Assembly (NCBI GenBank): GCA_963667205.1
Contig: OY762959.1
Location: 1,364,001-1,428,000, forward strand
Length of the DNA stretch: 64,000 nucleotides
Reading direction: 5' to 3'
Source of the DNA: CF-162 sp963667205
GTDB taxonomy: Bacteria; Chloroflexota; Dehalococcoidia; SM23-28-2; RBG-16-64-32
Made by a program: the position numbers and the translations under genes. Below the pieces are notes generated by a model. That model saw only the letters and a program-made list of their open reading frames with translations. It did no database searches and was not told where the DNA came from. This document shows positions 46,560 through 55,013 of the stretch, piece by piece; the stretch's first letter is position 1, and each line of letters opens with the position of its first letter.

Positions 46560-47701
46560 CGGAAGCGCTGATAGCCGGCGTGGGCATTCATCCTTTCGGA
46601 TCGTTCGAGGATAAGCCCGCGGAGGATATCGGCCTTGAGGCAGTCTCTCAGGCGCTGGCTGACGCTGGAATCGAGTACAAGCACGTCGAAGCGGCGTATT
46701 GCGCCAGCATGTACGCGCCCGCGACGTCCGGCCCCCGAATCCTGAACAACCTGGGGATGACCGGAATACCGGTCGCGGACGTGGAGGCGGCCTGTGCCAG
46801 CGGCGCCGTGGCGATCCGTCAGGCCTTCATGTCCATCGTCTCAGGTCTATACGACTGCGTGCTGGCCTTCGGCATCGAGAAGATGCCAAAGGGGTTTATG
46901 GACCCGAGCCAGATCTATGAGCCATGGCAGGTGGACATGGGGCTGAGCCAGAACCCGATGTACTGGGCGCTGATGGCGCGGCGATACATGGAAGACTGCG
47001 GCCTGACCCCGCTGCACCTGGCGAAAGTCTCCGTCAAGAACCACCGATTCGGCGCCGAGAATCCCAACGCCATGTACCGAAAGCCCTTCAGCGTCGAGGA
47101 GGTCCTCACGTCGAAGATGGTCTGCGACCCGCTCACGCTTTACATGGTGGCTTCCCCAAGCCAGGGAGCGGCCGCCGCTGTCGTTTGCAGCCCGCGGTTC
47201 GCGAAGAAGAACGGAGTGCGTGAGCCGGTGCGGATCGCTGCGTCCGAACATCGCACGTCGATGCACCCCTGGTTCCGCGCGCCGGCGTTCAGTTGGAGCA
47301 CGAGGGAAGACAACCCGGCCGTGACGGAGGTCGCCGCGGGCAATGCGTACGAACGGGCCGGACTCGGACCGAAGGACCTGGACGTCGCCGAGATGCAGGA
47401 TACGGATTCGCTCTCCGAGATCATGTTCAGCGAGCAGATCGGCCTGGCGCCGGCGGGCGAGGGCCTTCGGCTCATCGACGAGGGAGCCACGGACGCCGGC
47501 GGCTCGACTCCGGTAAACACCTCCGGCGGGATTCTCAGCTGTGGCGAACCCGTTGGGGCGTCTCATCTCCGGCAGATCCACGAAATCACCAGCCAGCTTC
47601 GAGGCAGAGCGGGTTCACGCCAGGTGCCGGACGCTAAGGTAGGCTTGGCGCACGTGCTGGGCGCGGGTGGGAACTCCGCCGTCACCATCCTCACCCGCTG
47701 A
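46556..47701 (+). CDS. Thiolase-like protein lacking the canonical catalytic His
   Basis: 381 residues from ATG 46556 (ATGA overlap); the frame is open upstream but unsupported. Cys nucleophile position in VEAACASGAVAIRQAF is present. The GHPxGATG motif that carries the catalytic His in thiolases reads SCGEPVGASHLRQIH, so His is replaced by Glu. The C-terminal CxGGG motif reads AHVLGAGGNSAV, with no Cys. Ordinary thiolysis is therefore unlikely. Paired with a DUF35 protein it resembles the Ltp2-ChsH2 retro-aldolase arrangement (inference). It lies downstream of the E1 genes. Confidence 0.8.
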   Translation: MTEALIAGVGIHPFGSFEDKPAEDIGLEAVSQALADAGIEYKHVEAAYCASMYAPATSGPRILNNLGMTGIPVADVEAACASGAVAIRQAFMSIVSGLYDCVLAFGIEKMPKGFMDPSQIYEPWQVDMGLSQNPMYWALMARRYMEDCGLTPLHLAKVSVKNHRFGAENPNAMYRKPFSVEEVLTSKMVCDPLTLYMVASPSQGAAAAVVCSPRFAKKNGVREPVRIAASEHRTSMHPWFRAPAFSWSTREDNPAVTEVAAGNAYERAGLGPKDLDVAEMQDTDSLSEIMFSEQIGLAPAGEGLRLIDEGATDAGGSTPVNTSGGILSCGEPVGASHLRQIHEITSQLRGRAGSRQVPDAKVGLAHVLGAGGNSAVTILTR

Positions 47702-47780
47702 TGCGATCGCGCCAACGGCCCGAGCGTAGACAGCGGATCGCTTCACTGAACTCGGCGGCGCTCGAGCCGGCGAGACCCCG

Positions 47781-48692
47781 ATGACCTATACCGGCCTGAT
47801 CGGCATGAGCCTGATCGTCGGCTCAGCCTATCTGCTCGCCGACATCGCCCTCGACGAGATGGACCCCGTGATGCTCGTGACTATCCAGAGAGTGATCGGA
47901 GCGGTCTTTTTCGCGGGACTGGTGATCGTTCTCCGCACCCCGATCATCCCCGCGCGGCGCGATTTCTTGCCGCTCGTTCTGCTGGCGCTGACGAACTCGG
48001 TCCTGCCCTTTCTCCTGATCGCCTGGGGGCAGGAGCGAATCGACAGCGGTACGGCCGGCGTGTTGGCGGCAACGACGCCACTCTTCGCGGCGATGCTCGG
48101 CGCTCTGCTCATTGCGAGCGAAAAGTTCGAGTCCCGGACTGTTCCCGGCCTCCTGCTCGGCTTCGTCGGCATCGCGATCATCGCCGGCGTTGATCTGGGC
48201 GACCTCGGCTTCGACACGCTCGTGGGAGACCTCGCCGTAGTGGCCGCTGCCTTGAGCTTCGCCTACGCGATGGTGCTGATCCGAACTCGCTTCGCCGACC
48301 ATGACATGATGCAGGTCTCCGCCCTCACGACGTTCATAATGGTCGGTCTGCTGGTGCCGGTTGCGTCCATCTCACATACGCCGAGCGACGTGTCGTATTC
48401 CGCGGACGTCTGGTTGGCCCTGGTCGGAATCGGTGTCGGCGTCGCCGGCGTGGCGATCCCGCTCTACATCTGGCTCATCAAGAGAGCCGGGATAGTACGC
48501 GCGGCCCTCACCCACTACCTATCGCCGGCGATCGCCGTCCTCCTCGGCTGGGCGTTTCGAGACGAAGAGCCGGCCCTTCAGATATTCCTGGGGCTGGCCT
48601 TGATCTTATTCAGTCTGGCGTGGGTAGACGGCTTCATCTTCAGACGACGGGGGAAGGATCCGGCCGAGCGTTCGAGCGATGACACGGGCTAG
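47781..48692 (+). CDS. EamA/DMT-family transporter
   Basis: 303 residues, ATG 47781. About ten hydrophobic helices in two EamA repeats. Repeat 1 includes VGSAYLLADIALDEMDPVML and LLIAWGQERIDSGTAGVLAA; repeat 2 starts near LVGDLAVVAAALSFAYAMVL and ends in ALTHYLSPAIAVLLGWAFRD. The C-terminus is charged. The family exports amino acids, nucleosides or other metabolites. It may export a product of the neighbouring amide catabolism, with no direct evidence. A related gene lies at 59420. Confidence 0.88.
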   Translation: MTYTGLIGMSLIVGSAYLLADIALDEMDPVMLVTIQRVIGAVFFAGLVIVLRTPIIPARRDFLPLVLLALTNSVLPFLLIAWGQERIDSGTAGVLAATTPLFAAMLGALLIASEKFESRTVPGLLLGFVGIAIIAGVDLGDLGFDTLVGDLAVVAAALSFAYAMVLIRTRFADHDMMQVSALTTFIMVGLLVPVASISHTPSDVSYSADVWLALVGIGVGVAGVAIPLYIWLIKRAGIVRAALTHYLSPAIAVLLGWAFRDEEPALQIFLGLALILFSLAWVDGFIFRRRGKDPAERSSDDTG

Positions 48693-48718
48693 CGCCGCGC
48701 GACACCGCCGATAGACCG

Positions 48719-49672
48719 CTATTCCGCTACCGAAGCCGGCGCAGGATACTCCTGCTCCAGGTTCCGATCGACGGGTGGGACGTACGCTTGCGAAAGCGGT
48801 CGGCAGAGAACGCCGTACATATCCGGCCTTCGGTCGCGGTAGACGTTCAGATAGCTCCGATACCCGATCAGGTCGGACTCTGAGAGCGTCACGCGTACGA
48901 CATCCTCCTCGGCCGTCTCGGAGCAGCCGATCAGGTTGCCGTTCGGGGCTCCGACGGCGCTGCGGCCGGCGAACTTCGTCTTTCCCTGGACGCCGGCGCG
49001 GTTGCAGTTGATGTAGTAGAGCCCGTTCTCCTGTGCCCGCGTGTAAGCTCGGTGCTTCAAGGTGTCGTCGCCGGGAGAGACGTCGCTCACACCCGAAGAT
49101 ATCGCCCAGATGTTGCAGATGATCTCGGCGCCCTTGACGGCAAGCACGCGCGGGAACTCCGGGAATCGCCCGTCGTAGCAGACGGCGATACCGATATTGC
49201 CGAGCTCCGTCTTCCAGACCTCGGCGGTGTTGCCTGGGTAGAAGAAGAGCTTCTCGTTGAACGGCAGGTGCACTTTGTGGTGCACGCCGATGACGCCCGA
49301 GGGGCCGATGAGCGCACCGGAGTTGTAGAGAGTGCCGGGAATCGTTGCGTCTCGCTGGGCCAGACCGACGACGACGTAGACACCGTGCCGCCTGGTCATC
49401 TCGGAGAGCGCGTCCGTCGCCGGGCCCGGGATGGGGGACGCGGCACGAACGTAGCGCTCGCAGAACTCCTGGTAGCTCATCTCGCAGTCCAGATCCCCGC
49501 CCGGGGCGACCGGCGTGATGTAGCCGATGTCCGCCAGTTCGGGAAAGACGATCAGCTCTGAGCCCTCAGCCGCCTCCGCTGCGACGAAGGCGCACATGCG
49601 CTCAATGTTCTTCTCAAGATTCAGCCACTCGGTGGCGAACTGAACTACGGAAGCCCGAACCTGCTCCTTCAT
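48719..49672 (-). CDS. Carbon-nitrogen hydrolase (nitrilase superfamily), second copy
   Basis: 317 residues from ATG 49672. The triad is visible: Glu in IVFPELADIGYITPV, Lys in GVHHKVHLPFNEKLFF, Cys in GNIGIAVCYDGRFPEFPR. Longer and clearly diverged from the copy at 42294. Likely hydrolyses an amide, nitrile or carbamoyl amino acid. It stands alone, divergent from the CoA-transferase gene. Confidence 0.9.
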   Translation of the reverse strand: MKEQVRASVVQFATEWLNLEKNIERMCAFVAAEAAEGSELIVFPELADIGYITPVAPGGDLDCEMSYQEFCERYVRAASPIPGPATDALSEMTRRHGVYVVVGLAQRDATIPGTLYNSGALIGPSGVIGVHHKVHLPFNEKLFFYPGNTAEVWKTELGNIGIAVCYDGRFPEFPRVLAVKGAEIICNIWAISSGVSDVSPGDDTLKHRAYTRAQENGLYYINCNRAGVQGKTKFAGRSAVGAPNGNLIGCSETAEEDVVRVTLSESDLIGYRSYLNVYRDRRPDMYGVLCRPLSQAYVPPVDRNLEQEYPAPASVAE

Positions 49673-49789
49673 CTGCCTGTTCCTTCCTCGCGCGGTCTGA
49701 AGCGCGACCTGCATGCACTGCTCAATAGGTTGCGGCCGCCAGCACGCCGTTGCCGACCTGCGAGGCGAGCGGTCACGAAAACGTCTGCT

Positions 49790-49819
49790 ATACTAACCCT
49801 CGCTTTCTAGATTTGTAAA
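49790..49819 (-). promoter_or_regulatory. Possible promoter of the second nitrilase gene
   Basis: Minus-strand TTTACA (49819-49814) and TAGTAT (49795-49790), 18 bases apart. The same AT-rich patch holds a plus-strand extended -10 (TGCTATACT, 49786-49794) that may serve the CoA-transferase gene. Confidence 0.3.
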
Positions 49820-49897
49820 TAGGTTGACTATGTGCCAAGACGCGGCCGATACCGCGCCTGCCGATGATAGGCCTCACGAATCTCCTCACTCTCGTCC

Positions 49898-51724
49898 ATG
49901 AAGCCTAACCTGCGCGTCCTGGCTGAAGGGACCGCTGAGTACCCTTTCCTGCTGCCCCGTGAGTTCAGAGACTGGGTGCGCAAGAACAAGCCTCGCGAAC
50001 AGGCGCCGAAACTGATGACGGCCAGCGACGCCGTCGGCAAGTTCGTCACAGACGGCGACTACCTCGTCTACGAGTGCGAGTATCTCCACAGCGGCCCGGC
50101 CGCGCTCGTTCGCGAGGTGATCCGGCAACGACGAAAGGACCTCTGGATCGGCGGCAAGTTCACATACGTGGACGTATCGCTCCTGGCCGCCGCCGGCTGC
50201 GCGTCTCGCGCCGACGTCGGGTATTTCGTCACCGGCCCCACGATCAATCACCAGGTCAGCTCGGGCGAGCTGAAGCTGTACGAGTATTCGAACGTTGTGC
50301 TGACGAACCGGCTGATGGCAGCGGCGATGGGCATCTCTTTCATCTCGGTCTCGTCCTTCGGCGGCACGAACGGCTTCACCCATTCCGCCGCGAAGCTCAT
50401 CACCGACCCCTATAGCGGAGACCCGGTAGTCATCGTGCCGGCGCTGCACCCGGACGTGGCGCTGATTCACGCCCACCAGGCTGATGCCCTGGGCAACACC
50501 CGGATCTTCGGGACCGCCATCTCCCCACTCGAATCTGCCCTCGCCTCGAAACGTGTGATCGTCTCCACGGAGGAGCTGATCGACACCGACGAGATCAGGC
50601 GCAACCCGGGCCTGACGACGATTCCGTACTACGCAGTCGACGCCGTAGTCCACACCCCGCTGGGCGCGTATCCCGGTGAAATGCCCGGCCTGTACGCGTC
50701 TGACACCGCTCACGTCCAGGAGGTCTTCGCCGCAGTAGCCGCGGGTGACGAGGAGACCTATCTGCGCGACTGGGTGTTCGGCGTGGCCGATGATGCCGAG
50801 CTGCTCGACAGGCTCGTCGGGCCGGAACGCCTGGCGGACCTCAAGCGAAGGGCGACAATAACGCAGGGTTACGGGGTCATGAGGGTACCGATCGGCACGC
50901 CAGCGGCGAGCTTTAACGAACGCGAACATCAGATCTGCGTGGTGGCGCGCCTGATCGAGGGCGGCACGAGCTACTGGGTGGCCGGGGGTGGCTCTCCGCT
51001 GGCGGCGATCCTGCTCGGCAAGCAGCTGTACGCGCCGTCCGCTCTCTACGCCACCGAAGACGGCGCGCTTTCGCCGGAACCGAAGCTGCCCTTTGATCCG
51101 ATGATGTCCATGATGAGCTCGCGCGCTGGTTATCGAGCGCTGCAGTGGGGAACGATGAACAGCATCGGGTTCCACGCCGCTCTCGGCTACATGGACGTTG
51201 GCATCCTCAACGCTTTGCAGGTCGACCGCCACGGAAACATCAACTCCACCGCCATCGGTGATTACGATGCGGAGCACCGGCGCTTCGCCGGCCCGGGCGG
51301 GGCGGACACGATCGCTGCGGCCTGCTGGCAGACGATCCTGCTGACCGATCAACAGAAGCGGAAGTTCGTCGATCAGGTCGATTTCATCTCTTCCCCGGGA
51401 TTCCTGGATGGCGGCGAGTTCAGTCGCCAGCAGGCAGGCCTGCCCGCCGACACGGGTCCGGCCTGCGTGGTCACCCCGTGGGCGCTGTTCGACTACGAGG
51501 GGCGAGAGCTGCGGCTCGCGGCCGTGTCTCCGTTCGTGACTGCCGAAGACGTTCTGAGCCAGATGTCGTTTGAACCGAAAGTGGCAAGCCGGGTGAGGAC
51601 ACTTGATCCGCCGACGGAGGAGGAACTCGCCGTCCTCCGGACTGAACTCGACCCGATCGGCCAGATCACGGCCGGAAGCCGCTGGGTGGAGCGTGTCGGC
51701 GATGAGTACCGATTTGGCGAGTAA
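49898..51724 (+). CDS. Family I CoA-transferase, fused A and B subunits (glutaconate CoA-transferase-like)
   Basis: 608 residues, ATG 49898. The N-terminal half is subunit A-like (LITDPYSGDPVVIVPALHPD then VALIHAHQADALGN). The C-terminal half is subunit B-like, with YATEDGALSPEPKLPF, whose Glu is at the position expected for the catalytic residue, and QVDRHGNINSTAIGDYD followed by FAGPGGA. Glutaconate- and 3-oxoadipate-type enzymes normally have separate subunits, so this is a natural fusion. It transfers CoA between dicarboxylic or oxo acids. It is followed after 24 bases by a CMD-family gene. Confidence 0.85.
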   Translation: MKPNLRVLAEGTAEYPFLLPREFRDWVRKNKPREQAPKLMTASDAVGKFVTDGDYLVYECEYLHSGPAALVREVIRQRRKDLWIGGKFTYVDVSLLAAAGCASRADVGYFVTGPTINHQVSSGELKLYEYSNVVLTNRLMAAAMGISFISVSSFGGTNGFTHSAAKLITDPYSGDPVVIVPALHPDVALIHAHQADALGNTRIFGTAISPLESALASKRVIVSTEELIDTDEIRRNPGLTTIPYYAVDAVVHTPLGAYPGEMPGLYASDTAHVQEVFAAVAAGDEETYLRDWVFGVADDAELLDRLVGPERLADLKRRATITQGYGVMRVPIGTPAASFNEREHQICVVARLIEGGTSYWVAGGGSPLAAILLGKQLYAPSALYATEDGALSPEPKLPFDPMMSMMSSRAGYRALQWGTMNSIGFHAALGYMDVGILNALQVDRHGNINSTAIGDYDAEHRRFAGPGGADTIAAACWQTILLTDQQKRKFVDQVDFISSPGFLDGGEFSRQQAGLPADTGPACVVTPWALFDYEGRELRLAAVSPFVTAEDVLSQMSFEPKVASRVRTLDPPTEEELAVLRTELDPIGQITAGSRWVERVGDEYRFGE

Positions 51725-51748
51725 TACTCAATTGGAGGGCTGATAGCG

Positions 51749-52117
51749 GTGTCGGAAGATTCTGAAAAGCTGCTGGAAGAGATCCGGAGCAATCGTGGAT
51801 ACACGATCCCGCTCCACGAGGTCCTGGCGAAGGAAGACCCTGAAGTGCTCGCCGCCTACGACAACATGCTGCAGAACACCTATCTCAAGGACAGGCGCCT
51901 GGACGGCAAGACGAAGGAGCTGATATACGTCGGCGTCCTCGTATCGCTGGGCTCGGAGGAAGGGCATATTAGAGCGCACATGGAGAAGGCAGTGCGCCAC
52001 GGGGCGACAAAGCATGACGTGCTTGAGGCGATCGAACTGACGATTGCGGCCGCCGGCGTGCCGCGAGCATCCATCGGCTTCGGCATCTGGCAACGCACGT
52101 TCGGAGCCGACGCATAA
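51749..52117 (+). CDS. Carboxymuconolactone decarboxylase (CMD/AhpD-like) family protein
   Basis: 122 residues, start GTG 51749. LDGKTKELIYVGVLVSLGSE and HIRAHMEKAVRHGATKHDVL are the CMD fold signature. The CxxC of AhpD-like peroxidases is absent: that position reads LGSEEGHIRAH. So a thiol peroxidase function is unlikely. A decarboxylase or structural role linked to the CoA-transferase upstream is possible. Overall length and the helical pattern are normal. Confidence 0.82.
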   Translation: MSEDSEKLLEEIRSNRGYTIPLHEVLAKEDPEVLAAYDNMLQNTYLKDRRLDGKTKELIYVGVLVSLGSEEGHIRAHMEKAVRHGATKHDVLEAIELTIAAAGVPRASIGFGIWQRTFGADA

Positions 52118-52156
52118 GGTCGGCTGCCGATCGGCCACGGTTACGGGAGGCGAGCT

Positions 52157-52543
52157 ATCAAGGTCCTTGGGCTTCACCACGTTCAGGTCAACGTCCCGCC
52201 TTCCGGCGCCCGTGAGGCCCGGCGCTTCTATGGGGAGTTGCTCGGGTTGGAGGAGATCCGGCCGCCGGCTGCCCTGGCCGTGCGTGGATGGCGCGGGATC
52301 TGGTACCGCTTTGGCGCCGCTGAGCTACACGTTCGGCTGGTCGTCACCGATGACGACGCAACGCTGAGCACGAGGCACCCTGCCTTTCGCGTGGACGGTG
52401 TCGACCCCTTCCGAGAGCGCCTCGAAGCGGCAGGCGTAGAAATCGAACCGGCGATCGAACTACGGGGCCGCCGGCGTCTGTTCTGTCGTGATCCGTTCGG
52501 CAACAGGGTCGAGCTGATTGAGCTGGTATCGAAGGAGTCGTGA
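52157..52543 (+). CDS. VOC (glyoxalase/bleomycin-resistance) family protein with an apparent ATC start
   Basis: 128 residues if it begins at ATC 52157. The first conserved residues (KVLGLHHVQVNVP) come directly after this ATC, and GGGAGG lies 6 bases upstream, exactly where a ribosome site is expected. No ATG, GTG or TTG precedes them in frame; a CTG exists at 52124. Motifs: ARRFYGELLGLEEIRPPA, GIWYRFGAAELHVRL and RDPFGNRVELIEL. Metal ligands are His in the first strand, His in ELHVRL and Glu in RVELIEL. The fold is used by glyoxalases, epimerases and extradiol dioxygenases. Third gene after the CoA-transferase. Confidence 0.75.
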   Translation: MKVLGLHHVQVNVPPSGAREARRFYGELLGLEEIRPPAALAVRGWRGIWYRFGAAELHVRLVVTDDDATLSTRHPAFRVDGVDPFRERLEAAGVEIEPAIELRGRRRLFCRDPFGNRVELIELVSKES

Positions 52544-52600
52544 GCGTGCCTCACCAGATCGTCGCCGCTTCTGCAGCTCAGGCCACCCCGGCGAGGCACT

Positions 52601-53590
52601 CTAGCTGGAACTAGCGGAGTCCGGGAACGTCACTCCGGTCATCTTCACGACGGCCTCGAAACCAGCTTCCTGGCCGGCCTCGTCAACGAAGTACTCGGGC
52701 CAGGTCTGGATCCCGACCGGGCCAACCAGCTTCTTCCGATCGGCGGTGGCATAGAAGTGTCCGGTTTCCTGCTCGCCGAGATCAGCGGCGTCGAGATAGC
52801 GCCGAGCTGCGGATTCGATAGGCCCTGCCATGCCGATGAGTGGGCCGACGATCTTCATCAGAGGCATCATGAAGATCCGCATCATGAGAGGCGTGTTGCG
52901 GGCGAAGCCACTGGCCGGTGCTGAGCCGGGCGAAACCGCATTGGCAGTCATGCCTGTGGGCAACTTGCGGGAGAGCGCCGCCGCCCACCAGGCCACTACC
53001 AGCTTGGCCGTCACGTATTCGTTGAATGATACGTACTTGTACGGCCCCTGACCTCGCGCCAGTCCCTCGATGGCCGCCACACGGTCGCCGCCAAAGTTCT
53101 CGTCGGCGACCTTTCCAATGTCGTGCACCTTCATGTTGGGCAGGTTCCCCCGAGCACCCTCAGACCCCGCGATGACGATGCGGGCTGTCGGGGCCAGGAG
53201 TCCGTCGCTCAGGGCTCGCATGGTCAGTAAGTGATGACCGACAAGGGTGGAGGCCCAGGTGTTCTCAACGCCATCGGAGTTGAACTGCGATTGCGCTCCC
53301 GTTGCTCCGGCGTTGAGCAACAGGAAGTCGATCTTCTCTCCCCGGTCGCGCAGCTCGTCGCCAGCGGCATTGGCGGAAGCGACCTCCGAGGTGTCGACCG
53401 CCAGCGTCTCAAAGGAATCCTTGCCGGTTCGTTCAATCAGCCGCCGCCGGGCGGCCTCGGCTTTCGCTTCGGTCCTGCAGGCCAGGATCACCTTGCGCCA
53501 ACCAGCCTCGGCAAGCTGCGCAGATGCCTCGAAACACAGGCCCGAGTTTGCTCCGGTGACCAGCGCTGTCTTCTCAATGGAGTCGTTCAT
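52601..53590 (-). CDS. Short-chain dehydrogenase/reductase (SDR) family protein
   Basis: 329 residues, ATG 53590. Cofactor motif TALVTGANSGLCFEASAQLA (TGxxxGxG-like with Cys in place of the last Gly), LLLNAGATGAQ (NAG motif), Ser in IVIAGSEGARG and the YxxxK pair in SFNEYVTAKLVVAW. The length and NSDGVENTWASTLVGHHLLT fit the retinol-dehydrogenase-like/protochlorophyllide-like extended SDR group. It oxidises or reduces an alcohol/ketone with NAD(P)(H). No operon partner is evident. Confidence 0.85.
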   Translation of the reverse strand: MNDSIEKTALVTGANSGLCFEASAQLAEAGWRKVILACRTEAKAEAARRRLIERTGKDSFETLAVDTSEVASANAAGDELRDRGEKIDFLLLNAGATGAQSQFNSDGVENTWASTLVGHHLLTMRALSDGLLAPTARIVIAGSEGARGNLPNMKVHDIGKVADENFGGDRVAAIEGLARGQGPYKYVSFNEYVTAKLVVAWWAAALSRKLPTGMTANAVSPGSAPASGFARNTPLMMRIFMMPLMKIVGPLIGMAGPIESAARRYLDAADLGEQETGHFYATADRKKLVGPVGIQTWPEYFVDEAGQEAGFEAVVKMTGVTFPDSASSS

Positions 53591-53670
53591 AGTGACGGGC
53601 CCATCCTTCCTTCGCCTCTCTCCTTCTCAATGACGGGCTATCCAATCGCCCATCCTTCGGGTGGTCGCCG

Positions 53671-53967
53671 TCAGCTGAGATCTTCGGTGACAAGGATCTC
53701 CATGCTGGAGGAGGCCTTGTCCCTGTCAGCTACCAGCGCCTGGTATTCGTCGCTGGCGAATGCGTCGATGATGGTTTCTGCGCTCTCGAAGTCCATCACC
53801 AACGCTATCGCTGCGCCTGAATTGCCGACGATGGTGTCGGTGACGCGGAGTCTCTTGACGGGCTTGCCGCCGGCACCCATCAAGAGGGGTAGGACGGCTT
53901 GGAGGTATCGGCCTCTGGCCTCGTCTTGATCTTCGGCTGGTGTTCCGGTGGCTATCAGGGTTGCAAC
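53671..53967 (-). CDS. DUF1330-like small barrel protein with an apparent GTT start
   Basis: 98 residues if translation begins at GTT 53967, preceded by AGAGGAG at 4 bases. The first in-frame ATG (53880) would cut off the N-terminal strand, VATLIATGTPAEDQDEARG and YLQAVLPLLMGAGGKPVKRL. Those residues match the usual start of the family, in which a beta strand is followed by a helix. IALVMDFESAETIIDAFASD and EYQALVADRDKASSSMEILV complete the ferredoxin-like fold. Function unknown; relatives are small dimeric barrel proteins. Confidence 0.65.
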   Translation of the reverse strand, partial: VATLIATGTPAEDQDEARGRYLQAVLPLLMGAGGKPVKRLRVTDTIVGNSGAAIALVMDFESAETIIDAFASDEYQALVADRDKASSSMEILVTEDLS

Positions 53968-54125
53968 GTTGCTCCTCTTTTCTGCTGAAATCGGGTCCTG
54001 GGTTAGTTAGCTCGGCGCTCTCGCCGAGGAGGCCCTCCTCTACGACCGCCGGCCCTGATCAGGCCGCTGCGGCCGGCTCTTCAGCGCGCGACGGATTCGC
54101 CTGTTTGCCCGTCGGGCCAGGAACC

Positions 54126-55013
54126 TCACAGCGTCTTGTACCAGGCGGCGATCTCCTCACCGATCAGATGTGGGTTGTCCTCTTGGATGAAATGTATCCC
54201 CTGGCCTATGTCCACCGTCTTGAGATTCTTGTAGCTTTGCTTGATCGTCTTCACCATAGGAGGCGGGATGATAGCGCCGGGGTCGGCGTGGAAAAACAGC
54301 TTAGGCAGATCCGACTCCCGAAGCTTGGCAGCGTAGGCGCTTATGATCTCGTGGACGTCTGCCGGCTCGCCGGCGATGGGGATCTCGTTCGGCCACCGCC
54401 AAAGGGGCAGGCGGGTCGACGGGTCCGTGAACGGCGCGCGGACGGCGTCCATCTCGGCGTCAGTGAGCTTGCGCACAATCATCTGCGGCACGAGTTGCTC
54501 GATGAACATGTTCTGGTTCACGATCATGTCCCATCCAACCTCAGGTGTACGGAAAGCGGTGAAGATCTCCTTCATGCCCGGCGGCATCGCGTCGAGGCTA
54601 GGGATAGGCATCAGGAGAGCCTCCATAAAGGCGATGCCCTTCACATTGGACTCGTTGCGCATTGCGTAGTGGAATCCCAGCGCCGAACCCCAGTCGTGGA
54701 TGACCAATGTCACGTTCTTTAGTCCCAGCGCCTCGATGAATCCTTCGACGTACTTCACGTGGTCGACAAACCGGTATTCGATGTCGGGCTTGTCGGATTT
54801 GCCGAAGCCAATGTTGTCCATTGCGATCGCCCGCGCTACGAGAGACACGTGCGGGATGACGTTTCGCCACAGATAGGTTGACATCGGCTGGCCGTGCAGG
54901 AAGAGCACCGGATCCCCCGACCCTTCCTCCACGTAGTGGATCTTGGAGCCGTGCACCTCGATGTAGCGCGACTCGAATGGGAAATCAGCTGATATGGGTT
55001 GTCGGGTGGTCAA
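54126..55013 (-). CDS. Haloalkane dehalogenase-like alpha/beta hydrolase (DhaA/LinB group)
   Basis: 295 residues, TTG start at 55013 overlapping the SRPBCC stop (TTGA). Close to DhaA along its length: HGQPMSTYLWRNVIPHV, nucleophile Asp and halide-binding Trp in VIHDWGSALGFHYAMRN, catalytic Glu in AFMEALLMPIPS, QNMFIEQLVPQMIVRKLTDA, PLWRWPNEIPIAGEPAD, and catalytic His in IGQGIHFIQEDNPHLIGEEI. The second halide ligand (Asn41 in DhaA HGNP) is Gln here. Known reaction: hydrolytic release of halide from haloalkanes. Gln can hydrogen-bond, so activity is plausible but should be tested. Confidence 0.85.
   Translation of the reverse strand: MTTRQPISADFPFESRYIEVHGSKIHYVEEGSGDPVLFLHGQPMSTYLWRNVIPHVSLVARAIAMDNIGFGKSDKPDIEYRFVDHVKYVEGFIEALGLKNVTLVIHDWGSALGFHYAMRNESNVKGIAFMEALLMPIPSLDAMPPGMKEIFTAFRTPEVGWDMIVNQNMFIEQLVPQMIVRKLTDAEMDAVRAPFTDPSTRLPLWRWPNEIPIAGEPADVHEIISAYAAKLRESDLPKLFFHADPGAIIPPPMVKTIKQSYKNLKTVDIGQGIHFIQEDNPHLIGEEIAAWYKTL

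Noticed and set aside
54026..54040. Palindrome GAGGAGG-C-CCTCCTC as a terminator
   Set aside because: The single-base centre cannot form a hairpin loop and no T-run follows. It is probably incidental; no gene in 53968-54125 depends on it.
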